Shown here: piece by piece, positions 1-7,727 of the stretch
Layout: each line of letters opens with the position of its first letter
Numbering within the stretch: position 1 is the stretch's first letter
Program-made: the position numbers and the translations under genes
Assembly: GCA_943908425.1 (NCBI GenBank)
Contig: CALTTC010000010.1
Location: forward strand, 1-64,000
Reading direction: 5' to 3'
DNA length: 64,000 nt
DNA from: an uncultured Moraxella sp.
GTDB lineage: Bacteria; Pseudomonadota; Gammaproteobacteria; Pseudomonadales; Moraxellaceae
Notes under the pieces: generated by a model
The model's input: only the letters and a program-made list of their open reading frames with translations
Databases searched by the model: none
What the model was told of the DNA's origin: nothing

Positions 1-55
1 ATTGTTCATTGTTCATTGTTCATTGTTCATTGTTCATTGTTCATTGTTCATTGTT
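1..55. repeat. Heptanucleotide tandem repeat (ATTGTTC, 7.9 copies)
   Basis: Seven full copies of ATTGTTC plus six further bases fill positions 1-55. The tract starts at the window edge, so the true copy number may be higher. It lies 131 bases before the chosen uvrA ATG. The uvrA frame stays open through it, encoding a repeated seven-residue pattern, but this part does not resemble UvrA. Such tracts change length by slippage; here it could only tune upstream spacing or affect a gene outside the window. Confidence 0.95.
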
Positions 56-185
56 AAATGCTCGCCAATTTTTGCTTGCCAAGCAATGTTTTTTGCCAAA
101 AAAGCCTTACCACAGCCCAAGCTTTGCCATTGTTTTTCTCACAAACGCCCTTATAATAACCTTTAACTTTCATCAAAAAACCATT

Positions 186-3041
186 ATGACTACCCACAAT
201 ACCATCACCATTCGTGGGGCAAGAACCCACAACCTAAAAAACATTGACGTTACTATTCCAAGAGATAAGCTCGTTGTCATCACAGGGCTTTCAGGCTCTG
301 GCAAATCAAGCCTTGCCTTTGATACACTTTATGCCGAAGGGCAACGCCGTTATGTGGAGAGCCTATCAGCTTATGCTCGCCAGTTTTTAAGCCAAATGCA
401 AAAGCCTGACGTGGACAGCATAGAAGGCTTATCCCCTGCCATTGCCATTGAACAAAAATCCACCAACCACAATCCCCGCTCCACTGTTGGCACGATTACC
501 GAAGTGTATGATTACTTGCGTCTTTTGTTTGCAAGAGTTGGCGTGCCTGTTTGTCCAGAACACGGTGAGCCGATGGTTGCCCAGACCATAAGCCAAATGG
601 TTGATGACATTTTAGCCAAGCCAAACGACAGCAAATTGATGATTTTAGCCCCCATTGTGCAAGAACGCAAAGGCGAGCATATCGCTTTACTTGATGGGCT
701 TATCGCTCAAGGCTTTACCAAGGCACGCATTGATGGGGTGATTTATGATTTGGACGAATTGCCCACACTAGAAAAAAACAAAAAACACACAATCGATGTG
801 GTCATTGACCGCTTTAAAGTGCGACAAGAAATAGCCAGCCGAGTGGCAGAAAGCCTAGAAACCGCCCTAAAACTGGGCAATGATATTGTGCTAATCCATC
901 ATTTGGACGATAAAAGCGAGCAATTATTATCCGCCAAACACGCCTGCCCAATTTGTGAGCGGGCTGTCGGCGAGCTTGAGCCACGGCTTTTTAGCTTTAA
1001 CAATCCTTTTGGGGCGTGTACTGCGTGCGATGGGCTTGGCAGACGTCAATTTTTCTCAGCAGAACGTGTGGTCGCCCACCCTGAAAAATCCATCAATCAA
1101 GGGGCAATTCACGGCTGGGACAAGGCACACGCTTATTATTTTGGCTTATTGACCACCGTTTGTCAGCATTTTGCCATTGATATGGACAGCCCTTGGCAAA
1201 GTTTGCCCAAAAAAGCCCAAAACATCATTTTACACGGCTCAGGCAAAGAAAAATTAAGCTTTCATTTTACCGATGAACGGGGACGAAAAACCACCAAAAC
1301 CACGCCATTTGAAGGCATTTTACCCTATTTGGAACGCCGTTATCACAAAACCCAAAGCAGTTTTGTCAAAGATGAGCTTGCCAATTATTTGTCCTACACC
1401 ACTTGCAATGAATGCAACGGCTCAAGATTGAACGCCATTGCCCGAAACGTATTGGTTGATGGCAAAACCCTTGCCGATATTATCACCTTACCGATTGGCG
1501 AAGCGGTTGCTTATTATGACAGCTTGCACCTTGATGGCTACAAAGGCGAGATTGCCGAAAAAATCATCAAAGAAATCAAAGAGCGTTTGGGGTTTTTAAA
1601 TAAAGTTGGGCTAAATTATTTGAATTTGGCTCGCTCAGCTGAAACGCTATCAGGCGGTGAAGCCCAGCGTATTCGCCTAGCCAGCCAAATTGGGGCAGGG
1701 CTTATGGGGGTAATGTATGTGCTAGACGAGCCGTCCATTGGGCTACATCAGCGAGACAATGACCGCTTGCTTGAGACGCTCACCCACTTAAGAGATTTGG
1801 GCAATACCGTCATTGTGGTAGAACACGATGAAGATGCCATTCGCTGCGCCGACCACGTCATTGACATTGGCGTTGGGGCAGGCGTTCACGGCGGACGAGT
1901 GATTGCCCAAGGCACAGCAGATGAGATTGCCAGTATGCCAGAATCCTTGACAGGGCAATATTTGTCAGGCAAACAGTCCATCGCTATCCCAAGCATTCGC
2001 CACCTGCCCAAAACGCTTGACAATTCAAATAAAAAGACCCCCTTATGGATTGACTTAAAAGGGGCAACAGGCAATAACTTAAAAAATGTTCATTTATCCG
2101 TGCCGATTGGGGTGATGACCTGCATTACTGGCGTGTCAGGCTCTGGCAAATCCACCTTAATCAACCGCACGCTCATGCCACTTGCCGCTACCGCCTTAAA
2201 CAACGCTACAACGCTTGTGCCTGAACAATACGACAGCATCACAGGGCTTGACCACCTTGACAAAATGGTAGACATTGACCAAAGCCCCATTGGGCGGACA
2301 CCACGCTCCAACCCTGCCACCTACACAGGCGTGTTCACCCTAATCCGAGAACTCTACGCCCAAACCGAAGATGCCCGTGCCAAAGGCTATAAAGCAGGGC
2401 GGTTTAGTTTTAATGTCAAAGGCGGTCGCTGTGAAGTGTGCCAAGGCGATGGGCTAATCAAAGTGGAAATGCACTTTTTGCCTGATATGTATGTGCCGTG
2501 CGATGCCTGTAATGGCAGTCGCTACAACCGTGAAACACTACAAGTGCGCTATAAAGGCAAAACCATTGCCGATGTGCTGGATATGACGGTTGAAGAAGCG
2601 ACGGTGTTTTTTGATGCCATACCCAATATTCACAGACGCTTGCAAGCACTCACCCAAGTGGGGCTTGACTATATCCGCTTGGGGCAAAGTGCGACCACCT
2701 TATCAGGCGGTGAAGCCCAGCGGGTTAAGCTTGCCAAAGAGCTTGCCAAGCGAGACACAGGACAAACCTTGTATATCCTAGATGAACCAACCACAGGGCT
2801 ACACTTTGCCGACATCGCCAAACTTTTGGATATTTTGCACGCCTTGCGAGACAAGGGCAACACAGTTATCGTCATTGAGCATAATCTGGACGTGATAAAA
2901 ACCGCCGATTGGGTGATAGATTTGGGCCCTGAAGGCGGTGATGGCGGGGGACAAATTGTCGCTTGTGGCACGCCAGAACAAGTCGCCGATGTGGCAAAAT
3001 CACACACAGGGCGGTTTTTGAAACCGCTATTAACCCCATAA
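186..3041 (+). CDS. uvrA: Excinuclease ABC subunit A (UvrA)
   Basis: UvrA is the damage-recognition ATPase of nucleotide excision repair; it loads UvrB on distorted DNA in the cytoplasm. The 951-residue product has the family's duplicated ABC layout. Walker A motifs are GLSGSGKSS (about 34-42) and GVSGSGKST (about 649-657). Two LSGGEAQR signature motifs are present, with CxxC pairs of the zinc modules (CPIC...CTAC in the first half, CEVC...CDAC in the second). The ATG at 186 is chosen because the protein then begins with the usual TITIRGARTHNLKN-type start; the frame is open further upstream through the heptamer repeat but that part is unlike UvrA. No strong ribosome binding site is visible. 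Length and motifs are complete. Confidence 0.97.
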   Translation: MTTHNTITIRGARTHNLKNIDVTIPRDKLVVITGLSGSGKSSLAFDTLYAEGQRRYVESLSAYARQFLSQMQKPDVDSIEGLSPAIAIEQKSTNHNPRSTVGTITEVYDYLRLLFARVGVPVCPEHGEPMVAQTISQMVDDILAKPNDSKLMILAPIVQERKGEHIALLDGLIAQGFTKARIDGVIYDLDELPTLEKNKKHTIDVVIDRFKVRQEIASRVAESLETALKLGNDIVLIHHLDDKSEQLLSAKHACPICERAVGELEPRLFSFNNPFGACTACDGLGRRQFFSAERVVAHPEKSINQGAIHGWDKAHAYYFGLLTTVCQHFAIDMDSPWQSLPKKAQNIILHGSGKEKLSFHFTDERGRKTTKTTPFEGILPYLERRYHKTQSSFVKDELANYLSYTTCNECNGSRLNAIARNVLVDGKTLADIITLPIGEAVAYYDSLHLDGYKGEIAEKIIKEIKERLGFLNKVGLNYLNLARSAETLSGGEAQRIRLASQIGAGLMGVMYVLDEPSIGLHQRDNDRLLETLTHLRDLGNTVIVVEHDEDAIRCADHVIDIGVGAGVHGGRVIAQGTADEIASMPESLTGQYLSGKQSIAIPSIRHLPKTLDNSNKKTPLWIDLKGATGNNLKNVHLSVPIGVMTCITGVSGSGKSTLINRTLMPLAATALNNATTLVPEQYDSITGLDHLDKMVDIDQSPIGRTPRSNPATYTGVFTLIRELYAQTEDARAKGYKAGRFSFNVKGGRCEVCQGDGLIKVEMHFLPDMYVPCDACNGSRYNRETLQVRYKGKTIADVLDMTVEEATVFFDAIPNIHRRLQALTQVGLDYIRLGQSATTLSGGEAQRVKLAKELAKRDTGQTLYILDEPTTGLHFADIAKLLDILHALRDKGNTVIVIEHNLDVIKTADWVIDLGPEGGDGGGQIVACGTPEQVADVAKSHTGRFLKPLLTP

Positions 3042-3060
3042 ATAATGACGGTAAAATCGC

Positions 3061-3087
3061 TTGATTTATGCCGATTTATGGTATAAT
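3061..3087 (+). promoter_or_regulatory. Candidate ssb promoter
   Basis: A consensus TATAAT lies at 3082-3087, about 67 bases before the ssb ATG. The best -35 match, TTGATT at 3061, has a short 15-base spacer. I see no SOS-type operator; LexA is generally absent from Moraxellaceae. Confidence 0.4.
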
Positions 3088-3154
3088 AATCTAAGTATTA
3101 AGCCGTCTCTTTGGTTATTACGGCTTAAGTGATAAAAGCGGATAGGAGCAAGTT

Positions 3155-3886
3155 ATGACAGGTGTAAATAAGGTAATTATCGTTGGTAATTTGGGCAATG
3201 ACCCTGACGTTAAGGTGTTCAATAATGGCGGTAAAATTGCCAATATCTCAGTTGCCACAAGCGAGAAATGGACGGATAAACAAACAGGCGAATTACGCGA
3301 AAAAACAGAATGGCACCGCATTACTTTTAGCAATCGCTTAGCTGACATTGCCGAGCAATATTTGCGTAAAGGCTCAAAAGTGTACGTAGAAGGCAGTCTC
3401 ACCACGCGTAAATGGACGGACAACCAAGGCGTGGAACGCTATAGCACCGAAATCCGCGCCCAAAATATGCAGATGCTAGACAGCCGTGGCAGTAGTAATG
3501 ACAGCTATCAAAATAACCAAGGCGGTTATCGCAATAATCCAAGTCAGCGTGGCGGTTATCAAAATAACGACCGTGGCTACAATCAAGGTGGCTATCAAGA
3601 CAACGACCGTGGCTATCAAAATAACCAAGGCGGTTATAACCGTAACCCCAACGCCAGACCGCAAGGTGGCTATCAAGCACCCCACCAGCCTGATTATCAC
3701 GACCAGTCCGATTATGATGATGGCAACTACGGCAACGACGCTTACGACAACCAAGGACTGCCCTACCCAGACGACGGCGGATACAGTGCCGCCGCCGCCA
3801 ACCCGCACTTTGCTGATGAGCCAAAGCTACCCAAAAAAGGCTTGCCAAACTCTGACAAAGTAGAAGATGACGATATGCCATTTTAA
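3155..3886 (+). CDS. ssb: Single-stranded DNA-binding protein (SSB)
   Basis: SSB coats single-stranded DNA during replication, repair and recombination and recruits partners through its C-terminal tip. Of 243 residues, about 1-110 form the OB fold, starting MTGVNKVIIVGNLGNDP. A long low-complexity linker follows, rich in Gly, Asn, Gln, Tyr, Arg and Asp, with recurring GGY and NNDRGY units. The protein ends in the acidic tip DDDMPF that binds partner proteins. The linker makes it longer than the roughly 178 residues of E. coli SSB. A good ribosome binding site (AGGAG) precedes the ATG by six bases. It follows uvrA in the same direction, whereas E. coli has the two genes divergent. Confidence 0.97.
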   Translation: MTGVNKVIIVGNLGNDPDVKVFNNGGKIANISVATSEKWTDKQTGELREKTEWHRITFSNRLADIAEQYLRKGSKVYVEGSLTTRKWTDNQGVERYSTEIRAQNMQMLDSRGSSNDSYQNNQGGYRNNPSQRGGYQNNDRGYNQGGYQDNDRGYQNNQGGYNRNPNARPQGGYQAPHQPDYHDQSDYDDGNYGNDAYDNQGLPYPDDGGYSAAAANPHFADEPKLPKKGLPNSDKVEDDDMPF

Positions 3887-3890
3887 TGAT

Positions 3891-3927
3891 AAAAAACCGT
3901 ATTGGCTTTTAAGTGATACGGTTTTTT
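3891..3927 (+). terminator. Rho-independent terminator after ssb
   Basis: A perfect 12-bp stem pairs 3891-3902 (AAAAAACCGTAT) with 3916-3927 (ATACGGTTTTTT). The T-run is part of the stem, so it can work in both directions. It lies just after the ssb stop. Confidence 0.85.
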
Positions 3928-4009
3928 GTATGGGCGTTATTCAGCCTTAACCGCTATTTATTTTAGCCAATACTTTATTTAGCCAAATTATCCATTGATA
4001 GATTTTAAG

Positions 4010-5419
4010 ATGACAATGACAGATACCAAAACCACCCCTGCGTCCACCATTTGGGGCGGTCGCTTTAGCGAAGCCACCGATCATTTTGTTACCGAATTTA
4101 CCGCTTCGGTCAATTTTGACAAACGCTTAGCCTTATTTGACATACAAGGCTCTATCGCCCACGCCACGATGCTTGGTGCTACCCATATCATCTCCCAAGC
4201 CGACAGCGATGCGATTGTTCAAGGGCTAAAGCAAATCCAAACCGAAATTGAGCGTGGCGAATTTGACTGGCAAGTCGCCCTAGAAGACGTGCATATGAAT
4301 ATTGAGTCAAGACTTACCACCTTAATCGGTGATGTCGGCAAAAAATTGCACACAGGGCGTAGCCGTAACGACCAAGTCGCCACCGACATTCGCCTATATT
4401 TGCGTGCCAGCATTGATGATATTTTGGCTCACCTAAAACGCCTTTTAGATGGCATATTACGCCTTGCAAGCCATCATACAGACACCATTATGCCAGGCTT
4501 TACTCACTTACAAACCGCCCAGCCAATCTCCTTTGCCCATCATATTTTGGCGTGGTTTGAGATGCTGATGCGTGATGCCAAGCGGCTACTGGATACCCAA
4601 AAACGTCTCAATCAACTGCCCCTTGGGGCGGCGGCGTTGGCTGGCACTACCTATCCTATTGACCGCTTGATGGTTGCTCGCCTATTAGGCTTTGATGATG
4701 TGTGCCAAAACTCACTGGACGCCGTATCCGACCGTGATTTTGCCATTGAATTTGCAAGTAGTGCCAGTATTTTGATGATGCATTTATCACGCATTTGTGA
4801 AGAGCTCATTTTGTGGACGTCAGCACAGTTTAACTTTATCCAAATCCCTGACCGCTACTGTACCGGCTCATCGATTATGCCACAAAAGAAAAACCCTGAC
4901 GTGCCTGAGCTTGTGCGCGGCAAAACAGGGCGAGTTTATGGCGATTTATTTAGCCTACTAACGCTGATGAAAGCCCAGCCTCTTGCCTACAACAAAGACA
5001 ACCAAGAAGACAAAGAGCCATTATTTGACATTGTGGACACACTAACAGGCTGTCTTATTGCCTTTGGCGATATGTTGCCCAACATCACCCCAAATAAGCA
5101 AGCAATGCAACAAGCAGCAATGAAAGGCTATGCCACCGCCACTGATTTGGCGGATTATTTGGTCAAAAAGGGTATGCCGTTTCGTGATGCTCACGAGGTG
5201 GTCGGCAAGGCGGTCGCCCTTGCTGTCAAAAAAGGCGTGGATTTAAGTGAGCTGTCTTTGGCAGAATTACAAGGATTTAGCCCCTTAATTGATACTGATG
5301 TATTTGACCATTTAACCCTTGAAGGCTCGCTAAATGCCCGCAACCATATCGGTGGCACTGCCCCAGCACAGGTAAAAATGGCGATTGAGCGGGGGCGGGG
5401 GCGGTTGGCTGATTGGTAA
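4010..5419 (+). CDS. argH: Argininosuccinate lyase
   Basis: ArgH cleaves argininosuccinate to arginine and fumarate, the last step of arginine synthesis. The 469-residue product carries the fumarase/aspartase superfamily signature GSSIMPQKKNP at about 286-296, including the catalytic-loop serine. The early WGGRFSE motif and the TGRSRNDQVATD substrate-binding segment are also typical. Two ATGs, 4010 and 4016, can start the protein; neither has a clear Shine-Dalgarno, so the exact start is open. A TTG further upstream is less likely. It stands alone between the ssb terminator and the YggX gene, with no other arginine gene nearby. Confidence 0.96.
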   Translation: MTMTDTKTTPASTIWGGRFSEATDHFVTEFTASVNFDKRLALFDIQGSIAHATMLGATHIISQADSDAIVQGLKQIQTEIERGEFDWQVALEDVHMNIESRLTTLIGDVGKKLHTGRSRNDQVATDIRLYLRASIDDILAHLKRLLDGILRLASHHTDTIMPGFTHLQTAQPISFAHHILAWFEMLMRDAKRLLDTQKRLNQLPLGAAALAGTTYPIDRLMVARLLGFDDVCQNSLDAVSDRDFAIEFASSASILMMHLSRICEELILWTSAQFNFIQIPDRYCTGSSIMPQKKNPDVPELVRGKTGRVYGDLFSLLTLMKAQPLAYNKDNQEDKEPLFDIVDTLTGCLIAFGDMLPNITPNKQAMQQAAMKGYATATDLADYLVKKGMPFRDAHEVVGKAVALAVKKGVDLSELSLAELQGFSPLIDTDVFDHLTLEGSLNARNHIGGTAPAQVKMAIERGRGRLADW

Positions 5420-5536
5420 TTTTTTGCCAACACCTTTACTTATCTATCACCCATACGATGACCCCAATTTTTGTGCTACAATACGAGCATTGATTAACGA
5501 GTATTGAGATTAACAAGCATTGAAAAAGGATAAGTT

Positions 5537-5824
5537 ATGCAAACCTTCAACCCCGCCGAACACACCGTATTTTGCCGTAAATATGGACAAAACCTACCCA
5601 AATTGCCCGCTCCCCCTTTTCCCAACGCCAAAGGGCAGCAAATCCAAGACACCGTCTCCGCCAAGGCGTGGGGCGAGTGGTTAGAGCTACAAACCATGCT
5701 GATTAACGAAAACCATTTAAGCTTAGCCGACCCAAAAGCCAAGGCGTTTTTGAACGAGCAACGTGAGCTATTTTTGGACAATGCCGACTATGAACGCCCC
5801 AAGGGCTTCACCCCCAAAGCCTAA
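5537..5824 (+). CDS. YggX-family Fe(II)-trafficking protein
   Basis: This 95-residue protein matches the YggX family: an early FC residue pair, a conserved LPKLPAPPFP-type stretch, then EWLELQTMLINENHL, matching the QTMLINEKKL core of E. coli YggX. The family is linked to iron-sulfur cluster protection and oxidative-stress resistance; the iron-trafficking role is proposed rather than settled. A ribosome binding site (AAAAGGA) precedes the ATG. It is co-directional with yajQ 20 bases downstream, so the two may be one transcript. Confidence 0.88.
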   Translation: MQTFNPAEHTVFCRKYGQNLPKLPAPPFPNAKGQQIQDTVSAKAWGEWLELQTMLINENHLSLADPKAKAFLNEQRELFLDNADYERPKGFTPKA

Positions 5825-5844
5825 TTCACCTTTAAGGAGCTGTT

Positions 5845-6333
5845 ATGCCATCATTTGACGTTGTTTCTGAATTGCTCGTATTTGAAGTTAAGCACGCCTG
5901 CCAAAATGCCGAAAAAGAAGTGGCGAGCCGTTTTGACTTTAAAGGCAGTGATATCAAAATTGACCTAAACGAAAAAGCCAAAACCATCACCTTAACCGCC
6001 GACAACGAACTACAAGTCCAAAACGTCTATGCCATTTTAGAAAAAAACTTAATCAAACGGGGCGTGGATTTGCAATCGCTTGACCCCAAAGATCCACAAG
6101 GCTCAGGCAAGCAAGTCAAACAAATCATCAACCTAAAAGACGGTCTAGACAGCGACAGTGCCAAAAAAATCGCCAAAGCCCTAAAAGAATCCGACCTAAA
6201 AGTGCAAGCTGCCATTCAAGGCGACAAAGTAAGGGTTAGCGATAAGAAAAAAGACAGCCTACAACAAGCGATGGCATTTTTAAAAGAAAAACAATTTGGT
6301 GTGCCTGTACAGTTTAATAATTTTAAAGATTAA
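5845..6333 (+). CDS. yajQ: YajQ-family nucleotide-binding protein
   Basis: The 162-residue product is a full-length YajQ (UPF0234) protein. It starts MPSFDVVSELLVFEVKHA and has the conserved SRFDFKGSD motif and the C-terminal VSDKKKDSLQQAMAFLK segment. Members have two ferredoxin-like folds; some bind cyclic di-GMP and act as effectors in other bacteria. Which role applies here cannot be told from sequence. AAGGAG lies seven bases before the ATG. It follows the YggX gene closely and is followed by a strong terminator. Confidence 0.93.
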   Translation: MPSFDVVSELLVFEVKHACQNAEKEVASRFDFKGSDIKIDLNEKAKTITLTADNELQVQNVYAILEKNLIKRGVDLQSLDPKDPQGSGKQVKQIINLKDGLDSDSAKKIAKALKESDLKVQAAIQGDKVRVSDKKKDSLQQAMAFLKEKQFGVPVQFNNFKD

Positions 6334-6460
6334 GCTTGATTTTGACATTGGTTTTTAATATTTGATGATATGACAATTTTTAACGGTTTGATTTTCGTTT
6401 AAAAGTTAAGCATTAAAAAACTTAGGTATTAAAATTGAAACATCAAATGCTTAAACGCTA

Positions 6461-6490
6461 AAAACACGGCGATTGATTGCCGTGTTTTTT
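6461..6490 (+). terminator. Rho-independent terminator after yajQ
   Basis: A 10-bp stem pairs AAAACACGGC (6461-6470) with GCCGTGTTTT (6479-6488), followed by more T. It lies about 130 bases after yajQ. The rest of the 335-base gap to 6669 holds no gene I can support. Confidence 0.85.
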
Positions 6491-6668
6491 ATTGGGGCGG
6501 ATTTGTGGTTTAACATTTATTATGGTTTGACATTGCAACTTAGTACTGCAATTATTTGGGCTGTGGTTTTTAGTACTGTAGCTTAAAACATTGTTATTTA
6601 ATGCGTAATATTAAAAAACTTGGTTTGTCTTAAGCCAAAAAAACCACTAACAAAAAGTTGTCAAACGA

Positions 6669-6788
6669 TTATTGACCGCAAGCACAATCGCCATTTTGAC
6701 GGCATTTGCAATCAGGCGGGCAAGTGCAGTTGCCATTTTTGTCCAATTCACAGCCACATTGGCAAGTCTCTTTGGTATAAATAAACAT
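6669..6788 (-). CDS. Small cysteine-rich metallothionein-like peptide
   Basis: The minus strand encodes 39 residues starting MFIYTKETCQCGC. Nine cysteines sit at 9, 11, 13, 21, 23, 27, 29, 35 and 37, in a CxCxC, CxCx3CxC, CxC pattern with two NGxCxC units (NGNCTC and NGDCAC). This density and the CxC spacing are those of a metallothionein, a cytoplasmic sequestering peptide for soft metals. A ribosome binding site, GGAG, lies six bases before the ATG. A MerR-type promoter sits upstream and a CueR-like regulator diverges from it, so I infer copper or silver buffering. It does not obviously match the SmtA or MymT patterns I know. It is too short for ordinary ORF callers. Confidence 0.75.
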   Translation of the reverse strand: MFIYTKETCQCGCELDKNGNCTCPPDCKCRQNGDCACGQ

Positions 6789-6869
6789 AACATTCTCCAA
6801 AATAAAATTAACGTTAACATTGCTTATCAAATTTGCTAGGTCTGCTTGCCAAGCTCATTTGATGATGCT

Positions 6870-6900
6870 ATCATAAAGCCTAACCTTAGGTTAAGGTCAA
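6870..6900 (-). promoter_or_regulatory. MerR/CueR-type promoter with operator dyad
   Basis: Read on the minus strand, -35 TTGACC (6895-6900) and -10 TATGAT (6870-6875) are separated by exactly 19 bases. Over-long 19-20-bp spacers are the hallmark of MerR-family activated promoters. The spacer contains a dyad with perfect six-base arms, TAACCT and AGGTTA, around one central base (6881-6893). It drives the metallothionein-like gene, whose ATG is about 81 bases downstream. The divergent regulator gene begins about 46 bases to the other side. Confidence 0.8.
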
Positions 6901-6946
6901 GCCTTTTTTTAAAATAGTTTATCTCCCACAAAATTATCTTTTGGTA

Positions 6947-7345
6947 ATGACAATGACACTTACTATCAGCGATACTGCAAGCCTTGTTGGGCTTTCTACC
7001 AAACAAATTCGTGATTATGAAATGCACGACCTTATCAGCCCCATTCGCTCGCCATCAGGGTATCGGCTTTATGATGACAATGCCGTTGCACGCCTGCATT
7101 TTATTGCTCACGCAAGAGAAGTGGGCTTTTCGCTTGCCCAAATAAAAGAGTTACTCGCCCTACAACAAAACCCCCATCGCCACAGCTGTGATGTCAAAGC
7201 CTTAACCGCCAAGCACATCAAAGAACTAAGCGATAAAATCGCCCAATTATCAGCAATGAAACAACGCTTGCAAGCGTGGCACGATGCCTGTCTTGGCGAC
7301 AGCGATAGCGATTGTGCGATTTTGACCGCTTTGAAGACGCATTAA
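6947..7345 (+). CDS. CueR-like MerR-family copper-responsive regulator
   Basis: The 132-residue product has an N-terminal MerR winged helix-turn-helix (ISDTASLVGLSTKQIRDYE), a GYRLYDDNAVARL wing, and a dimerisation helix. The C-terminal metal loop has cysteines at about 115 and 123 in CLGDSDSDC, matching the Cys-x7-Cys loop of E. coli CueR (CPGDDSADC). Ser80 in HRHSCDVK matches the CueR serine that marks monovalent-ion sensors. These features point to Cu(I)/Ag(I) sensing. ATGs at 6947 and 6953 are both possible; the ribosome binding site is weak. It diverges from the cysteine-rich peptide; no copper ATPase gene is adjacent. Confidence 0.85.
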   Translation: MTMTLTISDTASLVGLSTKQIRDYEMHDLISPIRSPSGYRLYDDNAVARLHFIAHAREVGFSLAQIKELLALQQNPHRHSCDVKALTAKHIKELSDKIAQLSAMKQRLQAWHDACLGDSDSDCAILTALKTH

Positions 7346-7641
7346 TTGCAAGCCAATACATCAAACAACGAGCTATCAAACATTGTGATTAAATTATTGT
7401 TCAATTTGGTTTTAAAAGCCCGTTGCTAATATTATCATCTGTTAAACATTTTATCATCTGTTAAACATTGTCATAAAAATCGTATTTGTTATATTTCTGT
7501 TCAACTTGAGCTACTCAAACAATCATTGACAACATTCGGTATAAAACAGCATCATCATTTTAATATACATCAACATCATTCAATCCTAAAAAACCGTTGC
7601 TAATCATTTTAAACATTGCCAGCTTACCTCGCTCTTGTAGA
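7346..7641. other. Gene-free AT-rich gap
   Basis: Between the regulator and the dynamin promoter I see no coding region. TATCATCTGTTAAACATT is present twice within about 40 bases near 7433-7468, and otherwise the sequence is AT-rich without clear structure. Confidence 0.5.
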
Positions 7642-7670
7642 TTGAAATATTAACCTAAATACTGTAAGAT
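7642..7670 (+). promoter_or_regulatory. Candidate promoter of the dynamin operon
   Basis: TTGAAA (7642-7647), a 17-base spacer and TAAGAT (7665-7670) form a reasonable sigma-70 promoter about 58 bases before the ATG at 7728, which itself has a good ribosome binding site (TTTAGGAG). Confidence 0.5.
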
Positions 7671-7727
7671 ACCATTTATATTTTAATGTTAAAAAAATTT
7701 AACCTTTAACAAAATTTAGGAGTATTT

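Noticed and set aside
3399..3881. Long minus-strand frames opposite ssb
   Set aside because: They are the antisense of the low-complexity SSB linker.
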